Shown: in pieces, positions 27,830-36,672 of the stretch
How the letters are laid out: each line of letters starts with the position of its first letter
Position numbering within the stretch: position 1 is the stretch's first letter
Assembly (NCBI GenBank): GCA_002346475.1
Contig: DDZV01000015.1
Coordinates: 25,118 to 89,117, forward strand
DNA length: 64,000 nt
Direction of reading: 5' to 3'
Source of the DNA: Acidobacteria bacterium UBA2999
GTDB lineage: Bacteria; Acidobacteriota; Vicinamibacteria; Vicinamibacterales; UBA2999
Notes under the pieces: generated by a model
The model's input: the letters and a program-made list of their open reading frames with translations, nothing else
Told to the model about the DNA's origin: nothing
Databases searched by the model: none
Made by a program: the position numbers and the translations under genes

Positions 27830-28698
27830 TGGCCAGGCACCATCTCCAAGCGTCTCCGGCTAAAATCAGCTTCCGTTAACCCAACGTTGTACTCGATTGA
27901 CAGGGTTTCAAGCTCGGTTCGTGTTTGTTCACTCTTATCAACCATTACGAGTGCCGTCACTGTCCAAATACCGCTGATTTGATCTAATCGCGTTACCTCA
28001 AAAACTTTCGCTTGCTCATCCCGATGGTTATATATATCAGCATGTACAAGTACAAGTTGTTCTTTAAGGATCGTTGAGACTGACCGTGGATAGTTCATCT
28101 TTTGATCTTTGCCAACGGCTTCGATACGCCAGGCTGGATAATATGCACCATCAGGTGCCACCCAGGTAGCATCTTCCTCAACAAATTGGTAAGTGTAATC
28201 GGCTACATTTCGACCACCAATATCCTCATAGCTGAGATCGCTGCCAACAAAACTTTCTTGTTTTTCAGCACCTGTAATCCGCCTAACACGCCCGAGTGCA
28301 GGCAAGAAGAGAAACCGCTCATCCTCAGCATCTGGATGTTCCCACACAAGAAGCGCAGTGTTCCGTATGTCATTAGGATAGGTAAAGCGTACGAGGATGC
28401 GGTCTTTGGTGTTCCCGGCCTCGTGACGGGTTAAGAAAGTCATCGTCCGCTCACGAACACGGCCCTGACGATCATAAAGCCGCATTCGCATTTCAGCCTG
28501 AGAATCTTGACCCGTATCACGATCCTGAGCCAGACGTGCCACTTCCTCAGCGGTAAGTTGATTCGCCGTAACGACTGGAATTTGGTACATCAAACCCATT
28601 ACGCCAAAACACAACACCAAGAAACTTATGCTCGTGATAGAGAACTGCTTCAATGCTTGTGGCAATACTTGGTTGTGATGTAGATCAAGGCGAAACAT
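27826..28698 (-). CDS. LolA-like outer membrane lipoprotein-sorting protein
   Basis: Periplasmic carrier-like protein, 290 residues. After a long N-terminal signal region (hydrophobic FLVLCFGVMGLMYQIPVV) comes the LolA/LppX-like half-barrel of the type usually annotated outer membrane lipoprotein-sorting protein: EEVARLAQDRD, MRMRLYDRQGRVRERTM, ILVRFTYPNDIRNTALLVWE, RFLFLPALGRVRRI and SFVGSDLSYEDIGGR. Its stop overlaps the MMPL start (ATGA). In many genomes such a protein is encoded next to an MMPL exporter and is thought to carry hydrophobic cargo across the periplasm; cargo here is unknown. Confidence 0.88.
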   Translation of the reverse strand: MFRLDLHHNQVLPQALKQFSITSISFLVLCFGVMGLMYQIPVVTANQLTAEEVARLAQDRDTGQDSQAEMRMRLYDRQGRVRERTMTFLTRHEAGNTKDRILVRFTYPNDIRNTALLVWEHPDAEDERFLFLPALGRVRRITGAEKQESFVGSDLSYEDIGGRNVADYTYQFVEEDATWVAPDGAYYPAWRIEAVGKDQKMNYPRSVSTILKEQLVLVHADIYNHRDEQAKVFEVTRLDQISGIWTVTALVMVDKSEQTRTELETLSIEYNVGLTEADFSRRRLEMVPGQ

Positions 28699-28710
28699 GA
28701 CAAAGAGTCT

Positions 28711-29889
28711 TTACGTTTGTTGAGGATTCTGAGCTGTAGGCACTCGGCTTAAACCCACCATACTAATAAGAAACGCTGCTAGCATTAGGGTAGCAGCTGT
28801 GAGATAAGGTGTTACTAAGCCAAAGTTGTCGTAAAGAAACCCCCCTGTAACAGGTCCGATAATCCGAGCAAGACTGGCTGTCGACTGCGAAATGCCAAGC
28901 ACGCCACCTTGTTCGTCAGCGTGTGACAATCGAGAAATCATAGACGTAATTGAGGGACTATTAAAACCCATGCCTACTGATAGCAGTGCTACTGCTACAA
29001 GAAGGGCTGTAACACTTCCTGAGATGGGGATGAGTACAAGACCAGCTGCAAGTACTAGAATCGCAATGGGGACAACACGGTGCTCACCAACCAGGCGTGC
29101 CATACGCCCAACGAGGGTACCTTGAACAATCGCCAAAATTACACCTACGAATGCAAAAACATACCCAATGGTTGAAGCATTAAATCCATAGCGTACTTCG
29201 CTAAAAAGTGCGAAAGTTGCCTCAAAACTTGAAAAAGCAGCGATCACAATAAAATAAACTAACAGTAATTGTGGAAGATATGGACGTGCTATGGCAGCCT
29301 TCAACACTTCGAAACGGGAGCCTCCACGCTGATGCCCATGATTGCTTGGAGGTTTAGACTCTGGTAACACAAACCAGGCAGATATGAAGTTCAGCAATGA
29401 CAATCCAGATGCAAAAAATGAAGGTACCTGATAACCCCACTGGCTAAGGAATCCCCCAATAGCAGGACCAAAAATAAAACCCAAGCCAAATGCTGCGCCA
29501 ACAAGCCCCATGCCTCTGGCTCGATTCTCTGGAGTGGTAACGTCAGCCATGTACGCTTGTGCCGTGGACACATTTGCGCCAGCAATACCTGCAAAAATGC
29601 GTGAGACAAACAATAGTGTCAGCGATGTTGCCAACCCAAAAAATAGGTACGCTAAAAAGGATCCAAACAATCCAATCAGAATCACTGGTCGACGGCCAAT
29701 GCGATCTGATAATCGACCCCAGAATGGGGCAAACAAAAACTGCATAAACGAAAACGATGTGCTCAGCAAACCAACGGAAAGAGCAGTGCCACCGAAATGC
29801 TCAGCATAAAACGGTAGCAATGGAATAATGATTCCAAAGCCAATTAGATCAATAAACACTGTAAGGAAAACTACGGCCGTTGGAGTCAT
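28711..29889 (-). CDS. MFS transporter, TetA/DHA1-like
   Basis: Twelve-helix major facilitator, 392 residues. It opens VVFLTVFIDLIGFGIIIPLLP, typical of the drug:H+ antiporter-1/TetA group, with motif A GRLSDRIGRRPV between helices 2 and 3 and a motif-C-like segment GLVGAAFGLGFIFGPAIGG in helix 5. The ATG overlaps the end of the phosphatidylcholine synthase gene by 4 bp and the gene stops 12 bp before the LolA-like gene, so it is embedded in the same operon. Substrate unknown; drug, sugar or lipid-precursor export are all possible. Confidence 0.9.
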   Translation of the reverse strand: MTPTAVVFLTVFIDLIGFGIIIPLLPFYAEHFGGTALSVGLLSTSFSFMQFLFAPFWGRLSDRIGRRPVILIGLFGSFLAYLFFGLATSLTLLFVSRIFAGIAGANVSTAQAYMADVTTPENRARGMGLVGAAFGLGFIFGPAIGGFLSQWGYQVPSFFASGLSLLNFISAWFVLPESKPPSNHGHQRGGSRFEVLKAAIARPYLPQLLLVYFIVIAAFSSFEATFALFSEVRYGFNASTIGYVFAFVGVILAIVQGTLVGRMARLVGEHRVVPIAILVLAAGLVLIPISGSVTALLVAVALLSVGMGFNSPSITSMISRLSHADEQGGVLGISQSTASLARIIGPVTGGFLYDNFGLVTPYLTAATLMLAAFLISMVGLSRVPTAQNPQQT

Positions 29890-30629
29890 TCCGCGTCAGC
29901 TCCCACCCGGTGAAGACGGAAATGTGTGAAATACGACACAAGAAGGTAATAAACCGGAAAAATAAACGAACTCCAAAATAAAATTCTCGACACATCGGTA
30001 GACAATTGAAGGACTAAAACAAGAATTATCGCTGTCCATACAATGCCAAGCGTAATTGTAGTGCGCCTCAACGTAACCGTCTTTGAGCGGTAAATGTATT
30101 TCAATGGTACAAAGACAAGAATCACAAAAACAATAAGTACTACGGCATTGATAACAAGAGGCCAGTTAGCAATGTACAAATAAAAAACTACGATGTTCCA
30201 GTAGGATGGAAATCCAGTAAAAAAATGATCGTCTGTTTTGGCCGCTGATTGACTAAAACCATAGGCACTAGCAAGTAACATTGCAGCACAAATTGGGACC
30301 GTGACGGACACTGGCACAAGGGATGCGTACGACACAAGTAACACAGGTACGAACACGTAGGTGAGATAGTCAACAAGATTGTCGAGCAAAGCACCATTAA
30401 ACCAGGGAAGCTTTTCTGAAACGCGAAAACGCCTAGCTAGGAATCCGTCTGTTGAATCAATTACTGTAGCTACAAATAATAAAAGGAAGGCCCGTTGGTA
30501 TGCTTGCTCAGTAATACTCGTAACTGCAAGGAATCCAAGTACTACACCGCTTGCAGTATAAAGATGAATTAGCCAGGCACCAACCACAGCGTCAAGCTCA
30601 CAGTCGACGGACAGCGGCTGGGAAATCAT
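29886..30629 (-). CDS. pcs: Phosphatidylcholine synthase (CDP-alcohol phosphatidyltransferase)
   Basis: Joins CDP-diacylglycerol and choline to phosphatidylcholine in the inner membrane. The CDP-alcohol motif is complete: STDGFLARRF, then 11 residues, then GALLDNLVDYLTY, giving the D-G-x2-A-R-x12-G-x3-D-x3-D spacing of bacterial Pcs. The preceding HLYTASGVVLGFL also matches Pcs N-termini. About eight hydrophobic helices follow. Two starts are plausible: ATG 30629 (247 residues, used here, close to the 240 typical) or GTG 30587 (233 residues). Both overlap or abut the thyX-like gene. Related phosphatidylserine synthases are the main alternative, but spacing favours Pcs. Confidence 0.85.
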   Translation of the reverse strand: MISQPLSVDCELDAVVGAWLIHLYTASGVVLGFLAVTSITEQAYQRAFLLLFVATVIDSTDGFLARRFRVSEKLPWFNGALLDNLVDYLTYVFVPVLLVSYASLVPVSVTVPICAAMLLASAYGFSQSAAKTDDHFFTGFPSYWNIVVFYLYIANWPLVINAVVLIVFVILVFVPLKYIYRSKTVTLRRTTITLGIVWTAIILVLVLQLSTDVSRILFWSSFIFPVYYLLVSYFTHFRLHRVGADAE

Positions 30630-32133
30630 TCCAGACCGGTACGCCACAGAAGTGACTTCCTTCGGTGCATCTTGGTGAAACAAGCCCGTTACGAATGACG
30701 CACGGCGGACCAATATGTCGCGCGATCCTAGGATGTGCAACACGAACTTGGGCTAATTCATCCATCGATGCTAAATAAATTTCCTCCTGTGCATTAAAAC
30801 AAGTACGCATTGTCCACTTGTGCATCAAAGCAAGAAGTGAACCTGATTCGATAAAGCGAAGAGCCTTCGCGTTTGGTAAGAGGTAAAGCGCAAATTCTAG
30901 CGGTACTCCCAAATCAAGAAGCCTGTTTTTAGCTTCCCACGCATGTTCCATGGCCTCCTTATAAAGGCTGTAAGCATCTGTGTTTGAAGAGATTAGGCGA
31001 GGTGTTATGTAATCTGGATCACGTGTATCAGTAAACGCCATCAATGGGCGGGATGCTGGCACCATCCGGTGCCGTTGGTCTTGTGAATCAGCAGTATGAC
31101 TTAATCGTTTTTCAAAAACATATGTTACGTGATGCAAAGCCCGCATCAGTGGTGAATTGTATGTTACATTCATTATGTCAAGTCGGTAACGATTCTTTGC
31201 TGGATCCATAACCCGATTAAGCGCTTCATCATCTGACATCTCCGCTAAGGTCAATCCAAATACTGATCGTACTGCTTCAGCAAGAACTCCTTCGGCTTCT
31301 GGAGATACGTCAAGCAATCGTGAACAGCGCTTACCAAGTCGCGTATCAAATTCAGCAATAAAAGTTTCGCCTCTGTCTCGCGGACGAGGAAAAGATGTTT
31401 CTGCTAAGTCTTCCGACAACCATGGTTCCTCGCCGATGCGTTCGAAGAACGCTGGATCCCACTCCTTTACAAGCCTGACCATTTCCCCTACAACCTGCCT
31501 AGCTTCATACGGCGCATCACCGCTATTAACCATACGTTGCAACCGATGCAAGACAATGCCGGAAACTGTGTGCACCATGGAGGTGAAAGCTGCGATTGGC
31601 AACACGTAACGTGCCGTTTCAATGGCTCGTTTCCCTGCGTCTTTGTCAATCACTTTTAGTCGTTCAGGTGAACTCTTCGGCTGGATATACCGCAACTCTT
31701 TTAAGATGGTGGTGGCATCATCTTTTAGTAATGAGGACAACTTAGCGTAATAGTCCCAAGCCCTAAGAATCGCAGCTTCGTAAATGTTAAGCGCCTCACC
31801 ACTGAGTGGCGGCACAAACGCACGTGGTTCACGCAATTTGACATAGCGCTGACTGGATTGCTCGGAGTTGTAGAAAGGATATGAATGCAGAAAACTCCAA
31901 ACAAATTGTCGAGACACATTTTCAAGACCAAATTCAAAGTGAGCATGCTGATAAACCGTGTGATGTCCGCCATCAAAGGTTAGTCGACCTATTGATTCTC
32001 GTTGTCGTTCAGTCACTTCATTTGACGACACAACACGCGGCGAGTAACAAGTACGTGCCGCAGCAATTGCCCCATCGTAGGGCATAACAGGTGCAGTCCG
32101 GAGAGTAATATGCGGGGGATCCGTGAGTAACAT
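30598..32133 (-). CDS. Double-length ThyX-like protein (tandem FAD-dependent thymidylate synthase fold)
   Basis: 511 residues, about twice the length of ThyX, with two ThyX-like halves. Half 1 (about 1-240) has FEFGLENVSRQFVWSFLHSY followed by NSEQSSQRYV at 73-97, in the place of the ThyX motif RHRxxSxNxxSxRYS but without RHR, and then ETARYVLPIAAFTSMVHTV. Half 2 (about 290-500) has SQDQRHRMVPASRP with RHR at 354-356 and LPNAKALRFIESGSLLALMHKW, but lacks the SxRYS part. The FAD/dUMP site may thus be shared between halves. It lies 36 bp after def and overlaps pcs. Thymidylate synthase activity is likely but not certain. Confidence 0.8.
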   Translation of the reverse strand: MLLTDPPHITLRTAPVMPYDGAIAAARTCYSPRVVSSNEVTERQRESIGRLTFDGGHHTVYQHAHFEFGLENVSRQFVWSFLHSYPFYNSEQSSQRYVKLREPRAFVPPLSGEALNIYEAAILRAWDYYAKLSSLLKDDATTILKELRYIQPKSSPERLKVIDKDAGKRAIETARYVLPIAAFTSMVHTVSGIVLHRLQRMVNSGDAPYEARQVVGEMVRLVKEWDPAFFERIGEEPWLSEDLAETSFPRPRDRGETFIAEFDTRLGKRCSRLLDVSPEAEGVLAEAVRSVFGLTLAEMSDDEALNRVMDPAKNRYRLDIMNVTYNSPLMRALHHVTYVFEKRLSHTADSQDQRHRMVPASRPLMAFTDTRDPDYITPRLISSNTDAYSLYKEAMEHAWEAKNRLLDLGVPLEFALYLLPNAKALRFIESGSLLALMHKWTMRTCFNAQEEIYLASMDELAQVRVAHPRIARHIGPPCVIRNGLVSPRCTEGSHFCGVPVWNDFPAAVRRL

Positions 32134-32169
32134 TACGATGATTCAGTATAGCTGGCTTATATGTAAGAC

Positions 32170-32700
32170 CTAAGCATCTTCACTCTTGGCCCAGTACTTG
32201 GTGAACTCTTCCATATAAGTCAACGTTTTGAGTGAATCCATCCGATCGAAAAAAAGAATCCCGTCAAGATGATCCGTTTCATGTTGGACCACACGTGAGG
32301 GGAAATCTGTAAGATGTAATTCCATTGGTTTCCCATTCCTGTCTAGCCCTCGGACAGTGATTTCAAATTGTCTCGGAACCATTCCACGAATGTCAGGAAT
32401 ACTGAGACACCCTTCCCAACCTTCGACCGTGGCCGAGTCGGTAGATACAATTTCTGGGTTAATAATTACAGTTGCGTTAGCTTCAGGGTCTGGCTCATCC
32501 TCTAACAGCGCAACAAATAAACGAACGCTCTCATGGACTTGCGGAGCAGCCAATCCAACACCATGGTACTCATGCATTGTTTCGATCATGTCATCAATTA
32601 GTTGCTGTAACGCTCGGCTGTGAATCTTCGACGACTCAATCGGTTTTGCTTGGCGTCGCAACACAGGATGACCCATACGTACGACTTTTAGTATGGACAT
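32170..32700 (-). CDS. def: Peptide deformylase
   Basis: Removes the formyl group from nascent N-terminal methionine. All three motifs are present: GVGLAAPQ (47-54), EGCLS with the metal Cys98, and HETDH at 140-144 supplying two metal His and the catalytic Glu. Length 176 is normal. It is the first gene of the long leftward run that continues to about 21.9 kb, 36 bp before the ThyX-like gene, and is divergent from the NUDIX gene 42 bp away. Confidence 0.97.
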   Translation of the reverse strand: MSILKVVRMGHPVLRRQAKPIESSKIHSRALQQLIDDMIETMHEYHGVGLAAPQVHESVRLFVALLEDEPDPEANATVIINPEIVSTDSATVEGWEGCLSIPDIRGMVPRQFEITVRGLDRNGKPMELHLTDFPSRVVQHETDHLDGILFFDRMDSLKTLTYMEEFTKYWAKSEDA

Positions 32701-32742
32701 AAGTAAAAATTATAAGACTCCCAGAGGCTAAGATATCACCAT

Positions 32743-33258
32743 ATGCACTTACAGAATGATTCCACTAATTATAAGTTCTGTCCTCATTGTAGTGGTGCCC
32801 TTGAACAACGACTCATAAAACAAACTGAACCTATGCGCCTTGTTTGTATCAAGTGTGATTTTATCTTTTATCTTGACCCCAAACTTGCCGTAGGCACCAT
32901 CATTGTAAATAAAGAAAACCATATTTTGCTCATTAGACGTGCTATTGAGCCAGGGTACGGTAAATGGGTCTTTCCTGGTGGGTATGTTGACCGAGGCGAA
33001 GAGGTAATCGCTGCAGCCATCAGAGAAGCTCGTGAAGAGTGTGGCCTGAAAGTTCAGATCGAACGGCTCGTGAATATTTACTCGTACGCTGGGAGTGCGC
33101 CCGTAATCATCGTGTACGAAACAAGCGTAATTGAAGGTCAGCTGGCGTGCGACGATGAAGGCCTTGAAGTACGATTCTTTCCACCATCTGAGATTCCCTG
33201 GGACAATTTAGCATTCAAAAGTACACGAGAAGCACTACATGAATTTCTCAAAATCTAA
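32743..33258 (+). CDS. NUDIX hydrolase with N-terminal zinc ribbon
   Basis: Hydrolyses a nucleoside diphosphate-X compound. A zinc ribbon is formed by Cys13, Cys16, Cys35 and Cys38 (FCPHC, CIKC). The full Nudix box begins at Gly80 (GYVDRGE, then REAREECG at 94-101). Length 171. The zinc ribbon plus Nudix arrangement resembles NudC-like and ADP-ribose or NADH pyrophosphatases, but the substrate is unclear. It converges on fbaB with only 3 bp between stop codons. Confidence 0.88.
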   Translation: MHLQNDSTNYKFCPHCSGALEQRLIKQTEPMRLVCIKCDFIFYLDPKLAVGTIIVNKENHILLIRRAIEPGYGKWVFPGGYVDRGEEVIAAAIREAREECGLKVQIERLVNIYSYAGSAPVIIVYETSVIEGQLACDDEGLEVRFFPPSEIPWDNLAFKSTREALHEFLKI

Positions 33259-33261
33259 TTA

Positions 33262-34320
33262 TTAAGCAATAGTGATTTCTTTCGCTAAATAAACATCCTG
33301 AATAGCATTCAAGAGCGCAACCCCTTCTTTTAAAGGACGTTGGAATGCCTTCCGACCTGAGATTAATCCCATTCCACCTGCTCGTTTATTAATTACCGCA
33401 GTCTTTACAGCTTCTTTTAAATCACTCTCGCCAGCTGATGCACCACCAGAATTAATTAATCCAGCACGCCCCATATAACAATTCGCCACCTGGTAGCGAG
33501 TAAGGTCGATTGGGTGACTACTTGTAAGCTTGTCATAGACATCCTTATGTGTTTTTCCAAAACCAAGGACTGTATAACCATTGTTATTTTCTGGGAGTTT
33601 CTGCTTAATGATGTCCGCCTCAATCGTCACGCCAAGATGATTAGCCTGCCCAGTGAGATCGGCAGAGACATGATAATCATTCTCCTTTGTCTTAAATTCA
33701 GGGTTGCGTAAATAACACCAGAGCACCGTTAACATCCCCAAATCGTGAGCTTGCTGAAACAAAGTAGTAACTTCCTGTAATTGGCGCTTAGATTCTTCAG
33801 AACCAAAATAAATTGTTGCACCGACACCAATTGCACCCATGTCGAACGCTTGTTCCACACTAGAAAACTGAATCTGATCATAGGAATTAGGGTAAGAAAT
33901 AAATTCGTTATGATTCAATTTAAGAATGAATGGAATTTTATGTGCATACTTCCGAGAAACAGAACCAAGAACCCCAAGGGTTGACGCGACTGCATTGCAA
34001 CCGCCTTCAATAGCCAAGCGAATAAGATTTTCAGGATCAAAATATGCTGGATTCGGGGCAAATGAAGCCCCTGCAGAATGCTCAATCCCTTGATCAACTG
34101 GAAGAATCGAAACATAACCTGTACCTGCGAGACGACCAGAGCTAAAGAAGGTTTGCAGGTTGGTTAAAACACGTGTGGGTCGATCAGACGCAGAACATAT
34201 GCGATCAACAAAATCAGGACCTGGCAAATGCAGGTTCTGGTGTGGAATTGTTTTACACTGGTGCTCAAGAAGCTTAGCGTCTTGACCAAGGATATCCTTG
34301 ATCTTAGTAAACCCTGACAT
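33262..34320 (-). CDS. fbaB: Fructose-bisphosphate aldolase class I (DhnA type)
   Basis: Schiff-base aldolase that cleaves fructose-1,6-bisphosphate in glycolysis and gluconeogenesis. Family features: VSILPVDQGIEHS near the N-terminus, PFILKLNHNEF, GAIGVGATIYFGSE and the phosphate-binding end GGMGLISGRKAFQRP. The ATG at 34320 (MSGFTKIKDILG) is chosen over one at 34368; an AAAGG lies about 8 bp upstream. That gives 352 residues, matching the E. coli FbaB size (350). It lies 53 bp downstream of thiI. Confidence 0.93.
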   Translation of the reverse strand: MSGFTKIKDILGQDAKLLEHQCKTIPHQNLHLPGPDFVDRICSASDRPTRVLTNLQTFFSSGRLAGTGYVSILPVDQGIEHSAGASFAPNPAYFDPENLIRLAIEGGCNAVASTLGVLGSVSRKYAHKIPFILKLNHNEFISYPNSYDQIQFSSVEQAFDMGAIGVGATIYFGSEESKRQLQEVTTLFQQAHDLGMLTVLWCYLRNPEFKTKENDYHVSADLTGQANHLGVTIEADIIKQKLPENNNGYTVLGFGKTHKDVYDKLTSSHPIDLTRYQVANCYMGRAGLINSGGASAGESDLKEAVKTAVINKRAGGMGLISGRKAFQRPLKEGVALLNAIQDVYLAKEITIA

Positions 34321-34373
34321 ACCTGTTACCTTTCGCCACTGTGGAACCTCTGCTGTAACTGGGCACACACGAT

Positions 34374-35573
34374 TTACGAGGCCCGTTTATTTGTAACTCT
34401 AGTTGATCCTATCATTGGAAATTCAAACTCTTCCACAGTTGCTTCACGAATTGCACTTTCGACAAAATCGCTGATGGGCAAAGCCTGCTCAGCGGCAATA
34501 ATTGCGGGCAAGCGCCCACGAGTTAGGGGGTTGCTAGGCATGAATAAAGTGCAACAATCCTGATCAGGAATAATGGAGATAGGATAGGTCCCGAGCTTCT
34601 GGGCTTCTGCAATAATCTCATCCTTATCCATTCCAATTAGTGGTCGAAAAATAGGCAAATTTGCCACATTCTCTATAACAGCTATGTTTTCAAGCGTCTG
34701 AGACGCCACCTGCCCAATAGCTTCTCCGGTCACTAGGGCTCGAGCATGGCGAATATGTGCCACCCGCTCCGCAATTCGAAACATGAGACGCCGATAGATT
34801 ATCACTCGCATTGGCCCTGGAATCGATAACACAACGTTCTGCTGAATGTTGCTAAATGGAACAAGGTAAAGCCGAGAATGTTGTTGGTAGTGAGTTAAAA
34901 GATCAACAAGCTGATGAACCTTCTCCTGCGAAGCACGCGACAGAATCGGATAGCTGTGAAAATGAATGAACGTTACAGCACAACCACGTTTCATCATCTT
35001 AAACGCAGCAACTGGAGAATCAATTCCCCCAGATAGAAGAGCTACAACACGACCAGCTGTGCCAGTTGGAAGACCACCCGATGCACGTGTCTTGTCAAAA
35101 AAATAAAATGCTTCATTTGATAATAATTGGACATAGATCACCAGTTCGGGATCATCAAGGTTTACTTTCCAACCCATAGATTCTTGAATACGACTACCAA
35201 GCTGCCGTTCGATTTCTGGAGAAGTCAGTGGAAATCGTTTATCCGCACGACGGGCAGATACTCGAAAACTATGACATTGTCTGTTTTTTAAACTGGAGAG
35301 AATGGCAGATGTTATTACATCCATTTCAAGCGGAACACGATCAGCATAGGCGTAATTTGCTACTCCAAATGTTTGACGGATCCGCTCCCCTATTTGATCT
35401 GGCTGAGCTGTAGGACCTAGAACTAATTCGATACGTCCCATTAATGCACGAACTTCTGACACATCCAGATCAGATACAGCACGTCGAAGGTTTTCCACAA
35501 GCCTCGTCACAAACCAGGATCGATTCTTTCCTTTGAGTGCAATCTCTTGATAATGAATAATGAAGGATGACAT
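34374..35573 (-). CDS. thiI: tRNA 4-thiouridine sulfurtransferase ThiI (no rhodanese domain)
   Basis: Adenylates and thiolates U8 of tRNA. An N-terminal ferredoxin-like/THUMP region (YQEIALKGKNRSWF; HSFRVSARRADKRFPLTS) is followed by the PP-loop LLSGGIDSPVAAFKMMKRG and a C-terminal DQDCCTLF segment. At 399 residues it lacks the rhodanese extension of E. coli ThiI, like the Bacillus form, so it would rely on a separate sulfurtransferase. A role in thiazole synthesis is therefore less likely. It is divergent from the small membrane protein at 35604. Confidence 0.95.
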   Translation of the reverse strand: MSSFIIHYQEIALKGKNRSWFVTRLVENLRRAVSDLDVSEVRALMGRIELVLGPTAQPDQIGERIRQTFGVANYAYADRVPLEMDVITSAILSSLKNRQCHSFRVSARRADKRFPLTSPEIERQLGSRIQESMGWKVNLDDPELVIYVQLLSNEAFYFFDKTRASGGLPTGTAGRVVALLSGGIDSPVAAFKMMKRGCAVTFIHFHSYPILSRASQEKVHQLVDLLTHYQQHSRLYLVPFSNIQQNVVLSIPGPMRVIIYRRLMFRIAERVAHIRHARALVTGEAIGQVASQTLENIAVIENVANLPIFRPLIGMDKDEIIAEAQKLGTYPISIIPDQDCCTLFMPSNPLTRGRLPAIIAAEQALPISDFVESAIREATVEEFEFPMIGSTRVTNKRAS

Positions 35574-35603
35574 TGTTGTCTACTCTATGGGTTTTTTGAT
35601 GCC

Positions 35604-36083
35604 ATGCGAGACTTAATTGCCTGGTTCGTTGCGGCCTTTCTGCTAGCAACTGCTGCAAGTCTTGCTAGCACACTGCGCTACTACCGACTCAGGCGCCAGC
35701 GTGCAACTGACTTTCAGCGTGTTCGTGGACGTCGCATCATTGCTGAACTTCCAATTACCGATGACTTAGTTTATTTCACTGAAGATACAACTCATTTTTA
35801 TTACGGTGAACGTTCTATAAATAAGAGTCAAATCCAAGTCGCACGAGTCTTAATTAACGGATCTCCAATTGCAGAAGTCTCTGCTCAACACCAAACATCT
35901 CACATAGTAAAACCACCAATCTTTGTAGACCAGCCTGAGGGTATCCTCCGGGATCGATGGGATGTCATGATCGGAACTGAATCCGGTGATATCTTAGTTG
36001 AATGTGGTGCGGTACGAGAACGAGTTTCCCAGGAACTTGCACGAAAGATCTTCGATGCCATCAAAGCTACGATTGAAAGCTAA
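35604..36083 (+). CDS. Membrane-anchored protein of unknown function
   Basis: No family recognised. A single N-terminal helix (LIAWFVAAFLLATAASLA) is followed by a basic stretch and a soluble domain of about 120 residues that looks mainly beta with a C-terminal amphipathic helix (ERVSQELARKIFDAIKATI). The positive residues after the helix (RYYRLRRQR) place the soluble part in the cytosol. Length 159. It converges on the adenosyltransferase gene with 3 bp between stops. Confidence 0.65.
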   Translation: MRDLIAWFVAAFLLATAASLASTLRYYRLRRQRATDFQRVRGRRIIAELPITDDLVYFTEDTTHFYYGERSINKSQIQVARVLINGSPIAEVSAQHQTSHIVKPPIFVDQPEGILRDRWDVMIGTESGDILVECGAVRERVSQELARKIFDAIKATIES

Positions 36084-36086
36084 AAT

Positions 36087-36623
36087 TCACCACTCCGTTT
36101 CTTTTATATTAGCACTGTGATTCACTGCACGAGCGAGCACAAACAACAAATCGGACAGCCGATTCAAGTAGATAAGTATAAGTGGGTCCACTTGATCGCC
36201 CAATGCAACTACTCGCCGTTCCGCCCGACGACACACAGTACGGGCCATATGCAAGGTTGCACCAGCGGGCGAACCACCAGGCAGAATAAAACGACGCAAA
36301 GGTTGAGGCACCGATTCAAAATGATCAATGGCGTCCTCAAGTTTCTTAACGTCAGTTTCGGTAATAGACGCCTTCTCAACACGCCCCTGAATTTTAGTAG
36401 CTGGATCAGCCAGAAGCGAACCAAGGGCAAAGAGGTCCTTTTGGACATCTTCCAGGACGGATCTAACTTCTTCGCTTACCTCAGCAGAACATGCAACTCC
36501 AACACATGCATTTACTTCGTCAATCTCGCCGTACGCATCAACCCGCGGGTTCGATTTTCGAACCCGGCTGTTATCGAACAACGAAGTCTCGCCAGTATCA
36601 CCAGTCTTTGTGTACAGTTTCAT
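36087..36623 (-). CDS. Cob(I)alamin adenosyltransferase, PduO type
   Basis: Transfers adenosyl from ATP to cob(I)alamin, making coenzyme B12. The N-terminal signature LYTKTGDTGETSLFD binds ATP; VDAYGEIDEVNACVG and the C-terminal ARTVCRRAERRVVAL match the MMAB/PduO trimeric fold. The ATG at 36623 is preferred (AGGA 4 bp upstream) over one at 36641, giving 178 residues. Divergent from mutY, 49 bp apart. Confidence 0.94.
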   Translation of the reverse strand: MKLYTKTGDTGETSLFDNSRVRKSNPRVDAYGEIDEVNACVGVACSAEVSEEVRSVLEDVQKDLFALGSLLADPATKIQGRVEKASITETDVKKLEDAIDHFESVPQPLRRFILPGGSPAGATLHMARTVCRRAERRVVALGDQVDPLILIYLNRLSDLLFVLARAVNHSANIKETEW

Positions 36624-36672
36624 ATGTTCCTGAGCATGCATTAACGCTCATATCGCGGACATTATACGTCGC

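Noticed and set aside
30630..30743. N-terminal extension of the phosphatidylcholine synthase frame
   Set aside because: It lies inside the ThyX-like gene, and the family size is reached from 30629 or 30587.
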